DNA of 60,588 nt from Branchiostoma floridae (lineage: Eukaryota; Chordata; Leptocardii; Amphioxiformes; Branchiostomatidae): the NCBI RefSeq assembly GCF_000003815.2, contig NC_049983.1, forward strand, positions 14,426,273-14,486,860, written 5' to 3'. The notes under the pieces are model-generated. The model saw only the letters and a program-made list of their open reading frames with translations. It did no database searches and had not been told where the DNA came from. The position numbers and the translations under genes are program-made. This document shows positions 12,501 through 27,500 of this stretch, piece by piece (the first letter of the stretch is position 1; the number at the start of each line of letters is the position of its first letter).

Positions 12501-15500
12501 ATGACCAGATTTCAGTCAATATAATTATAAGTCTATCTGACTGGAGGGGATATATGACTGGGATATCATATTATCTATTCCTATACATAGATGGCTTGGG
12601 GAATACTGGTCACTCCCCTGGTTTAAATTTATAATGTTGAAATGGAGAAAACTTCCATGTTTAACATATGGACTGAAATGTTGAAGACTAAGAGAGTACC
12701 AGTACACAAAATAAAGTAAGGGTGTTTCTCACATCAAATGTACAATACAAGCAGATGCGATGCTTCAGTTTGCTATGAATGTCTTTTCAGTCGTTTTAAT
12801 CAGGAAGTACATTTTGTATATAAATAGACAATTTTATACAGACAAAATAGAAAGACTGACAAAATGACATCAAAACCAATCCTCTGCTTAGAGAACAATT
12901 AATTAAAGCATGAAGGGCAGACACGCTTTGTTTTCCCATGGTGGTTTTCCCAGAAGACTAAAGGATCTTGTATCCAACTGAATTCAATGTACCATACAAA
13001 TGTTTGGAGTGGAGGTGTTTTTTCAAAGTATTCTATTCCATTACCATGAAATGTTAGAAGATGGGAGGAACAGGAAGTGTACTTAGTTAAACATCTTTAG
13101 TGCCAAGTCCAGGTGTGGGGTACAGGGTGGAAGGAAGTCTGCTTTCAAGACTAACCAAACATGGCAAAACAGGAAACCACAATACTTAAGGATGTAATAA
13201 TAGCCATTTGTTCCAGCATCAAATGGTATCAAAAGGAAGGTGGGTGGAACAATCCCACCCCTTTTCTTTGTTAGCAGACCTTTCAACAAAGTCTCAACCA
13301 CACATTTTGAGGTCACCCAAAATATTCAATACAGTACACCTCTTTAAATTTAATTTTCATACTACTTATTTACAACCCAACCGATCAACCAAGTTTTGGG
13401 CAAATGCATGTGCACACTATGGACCAGTGCTTTATCCAAATAAAGAACTATGTAGTTGGCATGTATCCAAGTTCAAGATATTGTTCCCCTGCCATTAATC
13501 CATATTCTAGAAGCATCTCCTACTACTCTTCTACGGGTACTTTCTGATGTCATAAAATATCTTAATGAATGTTTGACAATGACAATATTTGGTACTTACG
13601 TCCACCAAGTCAGAGAGGTCGTTGACGAAGTACTTGTGGATGGCAGAGTTGGAGGCGTCCAGGCTAAGCAGATACTCGTTCCTGGCCTTGATGGACTTCT
13701 GTTTACTCTCAAAGTACTTGGCCTGACGCTGAAGAAAACACAAACAAAAGGTCTCAAAAAAAGGTATCTGTCACTAATAATTTAGTTAGTATGTTAGAAA
13801 AGATTATGGTCATCTTATGCAGAGCACTCAGTAAATAATAGTTATCTGTAAGCGTCTCATGAGTGATCAAAAATTCACTTCGTTATAAGTTATGAGTTTA
13901 GGTCCATAAAATATAACTTACGAGTATTACTTTGGCATAAGTGCCTGTTATCCCCAAAAGTTTTATGATATCAGGAAGTTCCACAGCATTTGTTACTTAA
14001 ACATGCAATAAAAACATCAGCCATGTTTGTCTTCATGCATTTTCAAGACTTCTAGAACACCAACTGCGGCTTGAGCAGTTCCTTTAAACTGCACATTGAA
14101 AATTCCTTGAGGATCTCATAGAGTTCAATGATCGTAAAATTACTGGCAGAGAAAGAGGAAGACATTACTAACGGCTGGAACAGCGATCTCTCTTTACTCG
14201 AAGAGGCACAGCAAATTGCAAAATCAATAAATCCCATAGAATGGCAATGTCTCTGGGGTAATTTCCTTGGCTCTTGTAACTTCATGCCAAGTAATCATTT
14301 TAGGTGGGATTTTACACTATAAAAGCCTCTCTGGATTGAAACCTGCTGAATACTAAGTGCTATAAATCTTAAGAGAATACACTGTTAAAGAATACAGCCA
14401 ACAAATTAGAGCGAAGAAACAAGATTGACAATTAACTATTCATTCGTGTTCTGATAAAGGTTATCTTTGATGTTGGATTTAAAGCCTTGCTCATACATGA
14501 AACAAAATTTCTCATGGCTTTGAAGATAAGCAGGAGTGGTAATGAAGAATTGGATACAGTGTGAGGCACCAGGAAAATTAATTAGATGCTGGCCTCAATC
14601 ATATAAAGTATCAAACAGAAGATATATAAAGGTGAAGGATGTAGGCTGCTATCATGCAAATTGATGTGCGGAGAGAAAGCAGTTGTGACAGCATGAAAGT
14701 AAAGGTGCATGTGATCAGCTGTGAAGGGTATGCGTACAGGTGAGGGTGCACTAAAGGAAACATCACACAGAATGAAGTGTTCTGGCAATCACACAAACTG
14801 GCTAAGTGCTTCAGCCTTCTCAGATGTGTCCACACAACTCTCATGCAGTGACCCTTCAGGTCTGAGTACATCCCAGCACTCCACATCAACACCATTCCTT
14901 CTACTTCTACACAGTCCATTTCTTCAGAACACAAGCCAAATTCACAGCACACTTCAGACATGGCAGACAAAACACATGCTCTTCACACACGGCCGATGAG
15001 TTTTCCACTATTGTTCTTCTAGATGAGATCATGTTAGGAATATTTAGAACTACAGTTCACTACAATGTTCCTACTTGTAAGAACTACCAGGTTTATTGTT
15101 ATTATGAAGTCTGATTATGCGATGGTAAGAGTAAAAGATTCTGTTCAGACCGGGACTAGCAAATAGAGTCTAAACTTGTTCTTTTTTACTTCAGAAACTG
15201 GGCTTTTGTATAAAAAAAAATGCAGACCGGAAATCACCGGATCAATACAGTCTTGGATACAAGGCAAAGAAATCAGTTCTAGCTCTGGCAACCTCAAATT
15301 GGACTCAGTACAGCCAATGTTGCAATGGAGCAAACATTTAGCACTAGTCCCAATTGAAACAAGGTTTGAATTGTGATGGAACTACCGGGTGGTTGTGCTG
15401 CAACAGTAGGAAACCAAACACTGATACTTACACTTTCAGCATTACATACTCCACAGGGGTAGGTTTTATGCTAGGAAGCCCAAGGAACCTAAGATCAGTA

Positions 15501-18500
15501 TCTACCATGCTACACTGTTACATCAGGAAAAGCCTTCTTCAAGTAAGATGAAACATTACTTCAAAGTAACAAACATGTTTAGACATTTTTCAAGCCTTCT
15601 GCTATAGTATAGCTGTACAACAGGTATCTCCTAATTGTCTCATCACAAGTTTCCAAGTTTTTAATCATAACTATCTTTTTGAGAGTACTACGTGAGTAGT
15701 CTATATAAAACTAGTACATAATTGTTGCTCTAACCATTTCCAACCGTGCTACTGTCTCGCTAGAAATTGTTCAAATTGACTAAGAATTTCTAATTTTACT
15801 CTACCTTTATCCTAATGACATCTGTGCCACAACACAGCAGGTACAGGGGAAAGACTCCATTTTGAAATACATAGAAAACACCACTGGTCACCAACAGGCA
15901 TTTACTCAAGGACATCTCCATTGAGTCCTAAAAGAAGTACACGAAAATGTCTGTAGCTGATGTGGTGCTTCCTATGTGTCACAAAATGGCCTCCTTTCTC
16001 TGTACCACATGGATGCCTTGCAGCACTGGATGATAGTCATGAAGCCACAATGGTACCAAGGAGAATCTTCTTCTTATGCCATTAGACATTCAAGTAGTTG
16101 ATCTATGACTATATTCTAACAGGTATTGGCAGAAACTCTCCTATGATATCATGGTTTCTGGTCCTTCCCATAGTTTTATAGACACATATAGAAACCTATA
16201 ACATACTCTACAAACATGTGCATCGTGTTCTCAGTAACTTCTCACACAGTATGAGAATGTGACCCTGTAACACCAATAAAAGCTTCCAAAGATCATGACC
16301 ATCATTTCCGTAGCAACAGAACCAGCCAATTTTGTTTTTAATTTGAGCATGCTTTACTTTGCTCTGACACAAAAGACCGAACCAGCTGCTGTTTCAAGCA
16401 CACCACATGTACAGGCAACCTGCTTACATCATGTCCTGTTTGTCACAAACACCTGCATACACACAAACAACACACACACACAAGCAGACAGATGCTATCA
16501 AAGTCAGCCACAGACAGCTGCTATTTGTCCCTGTGTCTGTCTGGCAGGAACAACATGCACCTGAACACACGCTGCTGAGGGGGAGAAGAACAGAGATGAT
16601 GGCAAAGCAAAATGTGACAGAAAGCAGAGAAGTGCATGGAGATAGAAGCAGAGAAAAAAGAAACAAAACTGTATGTGAGCAATGGAAGAAAGTAACAGAA
16701 GACAAAAAGCTGTGAACTCGGTATAACATGATGTTGTGTACTGTGTATGAAAGTCAGAAAAATGAAATGTGACGTCTAAGCTGTTGTGTCAGGTCTCAGA
16801 CTAAAACTAATAATTTGCCTTGTTCTTTATTACTTGACCCTTGGTAACATGTTTATCTTTCCATGGTTTATTGGAAATCTGGAGTGCAAGCCATAAATCT
16901 TCAATCATTTCCATGCTGCAGATGAACTTGCTTTCCAATTTATCAGTCTTAGATATGAAATGTTCTCTCCAAAGGCACTCATCAAAAAGTTGTTAAGAAA
17001 CAGGTGGTCAAAAGAAGGACATCTTTAGTGAGGCATTTGAATATCTGTGTGAATACATACCTGTATCTATATAGAACATTTCAGAGATAAAGCCTACCTT
17101 TTCCTGCATGGTTTTGACCCTCTTGGATGGCCTAGCTTTGTCATCAGTCTTCAGCATTTTGCTTTCCACCGACTTCAGCTTCCCCTCAGCTATCGCACTC
17201 TCAGAGTGGTACAGGTGGTACGTCTTCAACGCCTGGGGAAATCAACAAAACCACTCATAAGCAACATAAATATTATAGACACATTCATTTTGTACAAGAT
17301 TGTAAGATTGTGTATACTCTTTAAATAACTATTACGTCAAAAATGTCCCAAATATTGAGACAAACACATGTAGTTCTTCCTCTCATAATACAACATATAA
17401 CAATGGGCACTGTATACATGGTAGCCTGGTAGGTTACAAGTTTTATTTGGATCATTGTCTTTGTCATACATGCTTGCCATATATGTCTCAATCTATCTCA
17501 ATACAAAGATTACGTTATGCCCACGCCTGATTTCAGGCGGCAAAATCTTTAAACAATGCTGGAATTTCTTGCACCTTTTATTTTAAGCATATATCTTTCA
17601 GAAATTGCTTTTACTGAAGTCTTTATGGCATATGTTTTACACCCCAATACAAGCATAAAATACCCATCTGTTGTCATAACTCTACCATAAGCAATCACTC
17701 TGAGGAATACTTTGGTATGATGGTTCATAAAATCACTGTAGTAAGACATTTATGTTGAGACATAATATGCCGGACTGCAATTTATTTCTTACGAGTCGAC
17801 AAAGAGTCGTCAATGACAGAAATTTATTCACCAAAGTTGCTGAGGGATTCAAATTAATGGCTTTGGGTAGCTACAGTCCTTGTGCTGTCATCTTCAATCT
17901 GTGCAAGCTTTAATCTCTCCTAAGTTGCTTGACAGTTATTTCTTAACAGACTGGTTGATGTTTTGGGTCATTAAATTTTGAGCTGAATTCATGATACATT
18001 GAGGAATGAAGGAGAGTGTAACTACGAAAATGATATACATAAAGAGACTTGTGGTATCAACATTCTATTTTCAGAACAATCCCCATTTAATATGTTGGCT
18101 TACATGTAGTTCTGCTTACTTTCTTGTCTCAGATCATAATATTGCAGATTATGTCCAGTAGTTCAAATTGATCCAGAGAGAAATTACACAAGCACTGGTA
18201 TAAACTTATTCCTGACATCCCTGACCTAGAGTGACATTTCCCTATAAAGGTTGACATTTTGCTAGTAATAAGGTCTAACAAGCTCAGGAAAAAGGACATT
18301 GGCAGAGATAAATGGCAATTTCAGGCTTGAGATGAACTTTCATCAAGCATAAAGCTCTCTCTATTACATACCTGACTGACTCCTGTAAACCTACATCTCT
18401 TCTGTGATGAAGCTTTACCACCACGTAATCATAGATGTACAAGATCATAATATGGAAAAGGGACTATGTAATATCCATAGCTAAGGTTATTAGTTCGCTT

Positions 18501-21500
18501 GCAATATGCTTGGTAAAAATTTTCATATGAGTTCAATTCAAGTATACCCGGTAGAGTTTAATGTGATGCTTCAGAGGATACGAGCTACTTTCTTCTCTAT
18601 AGGCTGTGTAGGGTAAATGTTGAAATCTTTGTTTGAACAGTACATCCAAAATGGGCTGATGGAAAGATTTTAGTTGTTTGAGGTGGATGACAGGCAATAT
18701 ACAATTTTATGTGTGAAACAATTAGACAAAAGGATGACCTTTATTGAATGTTTCTATTTTGTTGTGGGAGCACTTGGAAATACAGTATGGCACCTTTCTG
18801 CCCATTCACTCACTCATGGCAGGGCATAGTCTCTCTCTCTCTTTCTACATCTCTGTAAAAGCGATTACCAGTCATGTAACACAATCACCATTACACCATC
18901 TGGGTTTCCCCCAATGTTTTGTGGCTGCAATATATCCGGGCCTGTTATATATTCCAGGTCTGGCACTGGACAAACACTTACATGTACAACTGTCTGCATA
19001 TCCCATTTCAAACTTAGACACAAGGGCTCATACATTTTCAGTAGTCCCTCTTGATATCTTTGTATCCTATCTTTGGATCGGACACACAACTCTGAGTCTC
19101 TGACTGATCTGTGCACAATTCAGTCAGGAATTGTATCATTACCCAAGCTTCTTCTCATGCATTCTGTCTTCACCACCTCTATGACCTTTCCTCTACTTGT
19201 GATGCAGCACTGCCACTATTCTGATTCTACTAAGACTTCAGGTGCCTAACTTTTCCTTCCTGATACATCAGTAATCCATCCCTGGCCCAACAGTGTCCAC
19301 TTTTATCTGATGCCAAGTTTGTAAAGCAGTACTGAAACTAAGCTGTACATAAAAGTAAGTTCTCAGAAGTACCCCTGACCATAACATTTTAGCTAACAGC
19401 TAAACCCCTGCATAAGATGAATACAGATAGAAGATATCCCTCTAATGATGTCTTGAAGTACAGCTTGATGATGTCTGGCAAAGGCCATATCTGACTATGC
19501 TGCTTAGTATTCTGGAGGTGTCTCCTACGGACAAGTTACAAACATCCTCTTATCTTAAGTGCTTTTGATCTGAAAAAAGGAGCAAATTCACACTTTGTTG
19601 ACAAGCTAAAATGGTAAAATGGCTTTGTCACAATGACAAATACCTACCGGATTCACACTTACATAGCTGGCACTTTCTGCCTAAAGTTCATCACTATTTA
19701 ATATGCAGCGCAGCAGCTCGACTGCATGAAGCGAGATTTATGTGTCTATTTCTGCCTCAGCTGCCTATCAATTCCACAGAAATGCCATCACCAGAAAGGC
19801 ATATTAACATCCAGAAGTTGCCACTACTTAGTATTCAAGGATGTAATGCTACAAGTGGTTAATCCTTCTGAAAATGCCATCACAATACTAGTACAACATG
19901 TACTCCGATCCGATGAGAACAACTGATGAGCTCATCTGTTGTGCACGCCATGACATCATTTCTTCTAACATTGTGTTTGATGAAGTAGTAAAACTTTCTA
20001 CTGGCATGAATCAGTTCACCACTGAACGTGATAAAGTAAACCACAATACGATCCAATAGCCAAGGCTTATAGTGTCAGTATCCTCATATAAACAGAGTTC
20101 ATTTCAAAAGTCCCTACACTTTACAGCATGGGATGAGACATCAATGGCCACACTTACAGGGGACATTACAAGCAAGCTTTTGAGATACTGTATTCTGTTC
20201 ATGACAGTACTGTAGTCTTGGTAAATCCACATCCACCAATCCATGCCCCCTCCATGCCATGGCTATTAACCACCTGAGATGCTGTAGTGCATGCAGACTA
20301 CTAATGGTGCTGACTTATTGACACCCATCTTATGAAGTTGCAGAAAGATTGCCTGCGAGTCAACCCACGCAACATACATGTACACCTTATAACTACAGGC
20401 TTCCCTAATATCTACTGGTAGTTTGTCGAACAGTTTACTGGTTATTAAGAAGTACAGACAGACAGGCAGGTTTTATCTGCAATTACACCTGGGTGGCCCA
20501 CTCTACTTAAAATTGAGCAAGAGATTATAGCATATTTTCCTAATTGAGATTTCTCCCATCATCTTAGGGTTTTCAATGTGCCCCTATTAAAGTCTGTCAT
20601 AGATGTCTGTGGTGGGCACTGAGAAGTCTTGGTGTTGAGGAGTGGGCCGTGAGGGTGATCCAGGCCATGTACGCAAATGCCAGGAGCCGTGTGCGAGTGA
20701 ACGGACAGTACAGCGAGGAGTTCCGCGTTGGTGTTGGCGTTCACCAGGGATCTGTCCTCAGTCCCCTGCTGTTCATCCTCGTTTTGGAAGCTCTGTCTCG
20801 TGAATTCCGCACTGGAGTCCCCTGGGAGCTCCTGTACGCAGACGACCTGGTAATCATCGCAGACACCCTGGAAGAATGCATCGCTAGACTGAAGGCATGG
20901 AAGTCGGGCATGGAACGCAAAGGCCTGCGGGTTAACATGGGGAAGACAAAGATCATGATTTCGGGTCAAGGACTGAACAAACTGAAGGAAACTGGATCTT
21001 TCCCGTGTGCTGTATGCCGTTCCGGGGTGGGTGCTAACTCCATCCAGTGTACAGTTTGTAACTTCTGGGTCCACAAGAGATGCTGTGGCATAAGAGGGAG
21101 TCTGCTAGCTGTGCAGAACTACACATGTCCGCGGTGTCGAGGGGAAGCTAGGCCACTGGATGGCCGCCCTACAACACAAGTCACTGTGGATGAAGTGGTC
21201 TTGGATGTGGAAGCCAGCTTCTGTTACCTTGGGGACATGCTCTGTGCTGGTGGCGGATGTGAGCTTGCAGTCACCACCAGATCCTGCGTTGCCTGGGGTA
21301 AATTCAAGAAGCTCCTGCCCATCCTTACTTCCAGGCACCTACCCTTCAAAACCCGTGGCAAGGTGTTTGACTGCTGTGTACGTGCGGCCATGCTTCATGG
21401 GAGTGAAACCTGGGCACCTACCACCTCGGATCTACAGCGGTTGCGCCGCAATGACCGTGCCATGATCAGATGGATTTGTGGCGTCAAACCCCGGGATGAG

Positions 21501-24500
21501 ACCCCTTCGTCTAGCTTACTTGATAAACTTGGTATTCTGGACATCATCTCAGTGCTGCAGTCCCGCCGTCTTAGATGGTTTGGGCACGTTGAAAGATCTA
21601 GTGACTGCATCAATAAGATCACCAAACTGAAAGTATCTGGCAACAGAGGTCGTGGTAGACCTAGGAAAACCTGGAGGGACTGTGTCAGCAGGGACTTGAA
21701 GGAGTGCGGTCTGACAGGGGTCGACCCACTGGACAGAGCCAAATGGAAGCGGAGTGTGAAGACTGGCCGACTGCTGCCTACCCCTGCGTCAGGGAACCCA
21801 GCAGCAGTATAATCTAACCATGGATAGTGAGTGAGTGAGTGATAGAAGATTGGGAAATCTCCTACTTGTGGACTACCGTATATTCTCGAATAAAGTACGC
21901 ACCCCAATTAAAGTACGCACCCCTGATTTTGGACAAGTCTTAGACAGATCTTTGGGACTGACAGGTAAAATGGAAAAACTCAAATAAAGTACGCACCCCT
22001 TCTCCACCAGTTTTGAACAGACCTTTAACTACATAAATTCGAATTTATGATGTTTTCCCCAGGTCATTTTGCATAAAATAACCTGGGTTTACACTGTCAT
22101 TGTCTCTATAAACTTGTGAATTGCCTACTGCAAATTATAAAAATCACTGAGAACTGGTAGAAGAAATCAGGCAAAACCAGTTGTACAAGTCAAAGTCACT
22201 AACTCAAAGGGATTGTATGCAAATGCCACTGTTAATATGTAAATCATGTTAAGACAATTTCTTTGTTTCATGTTTAGACAACTTCAAGACAACAACAATG
22301 TGTATGTTTTGAAACATTACTAGAAGTGTAGCTCCACCTTGCTTTATTTCAGGCTTTTCTTACCATTTATCTGTGCAGTAACCTCAAATAAAGTACGCAC
22401 CCCAACTTTGGCAACAACTTGTAGCACCTTTTCAATTTTGAAAAGTTAAAAAAGTGCGTACTTTATTCGAGAATATACGGTACTCTCCAAGCAGTAAGAG
22501 GAGCGCCGGTGTAATTTTTCCGACTACTACTATATCTACATGTACGCGACTAAACCTCTGCTTGGAGAGTACTTGTGGACTACATACTGAAAGTGTGCCA
22601 ATATGATTGTCTTCTCCTTTGTGCTTCTTCAAATCCTACTATCATGTATAGTACAATTGAGGTTTGATAGAAATGCCTTGCTTGTACTCAATGTGAGGTT
22701 TTGTATTTTCTTTTCAAAAGTCAAGGTTTATCAAGAAGGGAGGGAGTGCTGTCAATTTAAAAACTCAGACATGTGAAAAGACATTGGTATGGAATCTGCA
22801 AATTCAAATTGCAGTTAGGCCCAATCTAGACACAGTTTTTGTCGATATCTGTGGAGATGTCGGGAGGGATCTGGGACGTTGGCTGCGTGACACCCGTGGC
22901 GCTTGCAGTCATAAACAGCTATATAGCCCAATGAGCCCGCGTTATATGCTAATGAGCCCTCCCGAAGTCGGGACCCCTGCTAAGCTATCGTGCGAATGCT
23001 CCGGACCTTTCGGGAGTAATTTTGCCGATATCTTTATGGTGATATTGCAGTTCCATCTAGACGCTGAAAAAAAGCTGTCCGCGAGAGGTTGTAGGCTCGC
23101 CGATATCGGGAAAAACCGTGTCTAGATCATGCCTTAGTCTCTACTTACTCTCTAATTATCCTTACAGAAAGGTCCTTACAGACAAAGAATGTACATTAGT
23201 TTGTAATAGCTTTTGCTGAGCAGGAAGCTCCAAGCAGACAACCTAAAACTTGTAAAAGGCCAAGGATTCTCTCCTTTGTCATGTATGGAGGTTATCCTCC
23301 AACAAGGAGATAACAGAAGTGGGCAGATTATGTGGAATTCAGTCTTATGGCCCAAAACCAATTAGTGAGAAGAATTAGGACAGTCACTATCCAAGGTACA
23401 AGTAACTACCCTCACTTAGCGGTCTTGCAGTAGATAAAGGGATGTACATGTACATGTTTGAAAAAACTGTGAGTATGCACAAGGAATACAAAATTGTAAC
23501 CCTTACCCTTTTCATCAGGGTTAACACGAGTTTGGGCCTGGATGGAGCAAACGCTGTCATTGGCTGTCATAGCAGGACATCAATTTAGGACATTTATTTA
23601 GCTAGTCTCAGTTTTTGGATTGCTATTGGATTTATTCAGGTACTTATGTTTCTACTGGAACATTGTATAATAAGAGTTTTAATTGTGAAGGTATAACCTT
23701 TACTCAGAAATATTCAAATTGAAATGTCATCCAGAATTTTCCTCAAGTTATCTATTCACATTTTCAACTTCTCAATATTTTGTAAAAGAAGGAGATTACC
23801 AAGCCCCTGTATCAGGGAGGCAGTAATTACTAGTGAAAGTGTAGCATATCAATTTGATGGGTTGCAGGAAGAAGCTGTGTCTTACAAGATTACTCTAACA
23901 AATCCTCCTAAGCCAACTATACAAATTACCATTCTATGCTAAACCCAACCCTATTAGTCACGTACACACAGGTACTTTATCTAATTGTACACACCTTCCA
24001 TGTAATGAAATACCATCTCTCCAGGGCTTTGCTGCTGATGTGCCAGTTATATACAGTTGCTGCTAACAGTCCTTAAAAAGCTCCTGAACAACTCACCGCA
24101 AGGGTCTATAAAACTCTTTCCATTAGCTCTCAAATGATATGAACTTCTTTTGATGGGATATTTCCAGACCCTCCGGCAACATGCTAGATTGGCACAACAT
24201 TGCCACAAAACAAAATCTTTAAAAATGTGAGCTGTTGGTTACTTGTATATCTTCCATAAAGAATCCAATTTGTTCATCCTGTAATTCTTGAGGCATGCTG
24301 GGAGTAGATTTCACTGTGTATTCCATAAAGACTCCATCACCCACCATAGAACGAATAGGGACACATTAACCTTGTACAATTCTTGGAAAAAGTTTCATGC
24401 AACATTCACAAAATGTATGAAGGAAAAACAGGCATCCTATCTTTATAGTCCCAAGTGATTACTGGTAATTCTACTAACTAGCATGAGACGTTTTGTCCAT

Positions 24501-27500
24501 ACTTACTGTGTACAGCTCATTCAGTACCCTCACCAGGTCTTCATGGCAGGTTGTGGTGATCTCTCGACTCTGAAAAAGAACACAAAACAGGGTCAATTCA
24601 TCTGCAATGATATTGTTCATTCATTCTACTGATTTCGAACAGACAAGATATTGCAATAGGTCTTCAGGTGCTTTATCTCAGGGCTCTTTATCGGCCATAT
24701 TTTGAGTGAAACTTTAAACATTCAAGAAGTTTTCAATATTATCATTTATCAAGGTTGACATTTCCATCTTGATGTAGCATAAACTAGGTCATCCATTGTA
24801 TACCTTTCAACTGGGGCCATTCCTGTACTGAAAGTAATCACCTTGTCAAACTACAGTAATGAGAAATACGCTACTAATGCAGAACTCTTCATAAGACTGT
24901 CGTCCCTGGGACCATAATAGTATTGCAGAAGATTAACTAGACTGGACAGATTATTGGAAAAAAATCTTTGGGCCTTAAAATCCATCAAGAAGATGGTGTC
25001 ATAATCCTTTGATAACAGGCCTAGGAGCAGTCTCCTCACAGCAACATAAGCAACAAGAGTCTGTAGGAGTCTGGACACAAACCTCCAGTTAGTAATTATG
25101 TTTTTGGTAGTGTGGGCTGAGGCATTTGAAACCCCTTTACCAGGAAAAACAATTTCTTTAAAACCCATTTTCATTTATGTCCTTGTAATTGTTTATTATA
25201 CCACTTGGCAGTATCCAAGGCAGTGTAGCAGACTAGAGCCTAACCTTTGATTGGAGAGTAGCTTCTTGGCCACAGCTACCACAAGGTAAACTGATTGCTG
25301 ATTTAATGGCATGTACCACATAACAAATAACAGGGGGTGCTGAATCATAATTCACTAAAACATGGAAAAACTGTGAGGGTGCCCAAATGACCATGTTTCC
25401 TCAGGCCTAAAAAACTACCAACAAGCTAAAATCAAAAAACATCCATCAAAAGCATCATTATAGCTGCAAATACACTAGTATGTGTAACACAATCTCTGCT
25501 GTCCGGGGCTGTAACTGGCCTCTCCTAGGAGGCCAGTGGATGTTGGGCGGGCTGCTATAAGGGAGATTTAATCCGACTAAAAAGACACAAACATGTGTAG
25601 ACAAACAGTACCCCTGTCAGAGGTCAATGACCTCCCTGGGCTAGTTCAGTACCAGAAAAATGAACAATCCAAATATTTTATGACACACCCAACCCTGGGA
25701 TGGAATAACATAACCAATCTGTATGACCATCTTGCTCCTGATACATCAGGTTTTCTATTTCTAATGTGGTTAGTGCTGTTAAAAGGAAATCCACTGAGGT
25801 ATTTATTTCTGTGAATAAATCCAATCAGAGTCAACTAAAATGAGAATAGACCGTTAACGAGGAGGTCATAACATAGTTAGCCAACATGGAAGAGAAAGAG
25901 CACCATTAACAAAAGTTGATTACTGATTGTTTGACAGGTCTAATTGAATAGGACTTTATCAGCACACTGATGAAGAAATGGTATTCATTGTCAAATTTTC
26001 ATTTCAAATCATGCTACATCAAAATCATTGCAATATAATTATATCATTTTGGCACAAACAAATTTGAATAAAGACAATCTTCAGGAAAAATCCAATTCAG
26101 CAATTTTTACACATGATTTGGACTTGAGCCTAAATCAATAACTACAACAGGATAAAGGAATGGGGTCAGGGACAGCACATTTCTACATGGATGACACATG
26201 GCACATTTTACTAAGATGTTTGGAAACACTGCTGGAATAGATGGGCCGCTGAATCCTGGAGGTAGGTGAAATGGGCCGTGGCAATGGTGACTTATGTCCT
26301 ATTGACAGCATACCTGGCACATTAACCAGATGTTCAAACACATCTCACCACCAGTGGTGATACACGCTATCAATCTTATGTATCACTTAGGCTTTGGCCT
26401 GAAGGATATACAGGGACAGGAGGTACAATATGAGAATATCAGCTTCTTTCCAGACAACAAATGGATAAGCTGTAAAAGATCCCTTCTATGGTTTGAAGCT
26501 ATGGAAATGGCACATGTACATATACAATGTATAACTAAAACATTATGCCTTAAGGGGGTATCATGTTAATAAGTGGCAATAATTTAACCTAATAAATTGA
26601 TCATAAAATTCAACAGTCAATTTGACCTTTTGCTGAAAATACCAGGAGTTTCTTTCCAGTCATTAAATGTATCATCAATCAGGACTGTGTGTAATTGATA
26701 GCCCAATAAAACATGAGCATTTCAGCTGCGGGTCAAATTCATATTCTATTGGATAAGCCTTGCCAATTACAATGATGGTATCTCATAAGGCATATCATGC
26801 AGAGTTGTTTGCAGCTGACCAGAGTACAGAAGCGCCCTTCTGATATCTCACATGAACTTAAAATGTACCCTGTCTTTGAGCATATGGTAAATGAACTGTC
26901 AACTCAGGATACATTTTGTACACAAACACAAGGATCAAACACATATAGCATGAACAATGGCAAGGTTACTGAGATGAGGAGATATGGTGTGGGTGTGACA
27001 TATAACAAACCATGGCAGGGGTAAATCATGCATTTATGGGACATTTGGGCATGGTACATTTCACACAGACATGGAGATGGAAGATTTGACCTATGCATTA
27101 TGGGATCAAAAATACTGATCCCCGTGGAAAATATGGGCTCCAAATACTACCAGGTGACCTGCAGATGCAGGTTAATGCAGCTAAAATTTTACTCGGGTGG
27201 GTAGTTCTGTAAAATAATTTATCTTGTTTACCTGCACCAGGTATACATTCATCTAATCACTTTAAACATGCAAAGTTATTTGACTGTTTATATGTACCAT
27301 GTACAGACAGAACAGATGGAAGCTTATACATTTGTAATTAGGGGAAGCTGATCAGTAAATACAGTTATTTCAGCCAATTTCATTTATTCTTGTACTAAGG
27401 CTGACCTTGGCCTTTATGCTAATTTATAGCAAATTGTTAAATTTTGGCCATATTGATATGCCTTACAGATTCTTTAACATTGTTACATTAGTATTGCTAT

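Larger units (their letters stand above)
17233..24506 (-). other. srGAP intron 4, transposon-rich
   Basis: A 7.3-kb intron. 17233-20570 is ordinary AT-rich sequence with a CT microsatellite near 18829-18846. 20580-23136 is a cluster of mobile elements listed separately. 23137-24506 shows nothing further. Confidence 0.8.

Noticed and set aside
16424-16729. 101-codon frames on both strands
   Set aside because: Driven by CA/GT-rich simple sequence in intron 5.
20559-21074. 171-codon minus-strand open frame, and 21395-21907 likewise
   Set aside because: Antisense shadows of the LINE reverse transcriptase ORF.
22784-23125. 113-codon open frame
   Set aside because: Lies across the Harbinger-like MITE; such frames arise by chance in its GC-rich body, and no protein family is recognisable.
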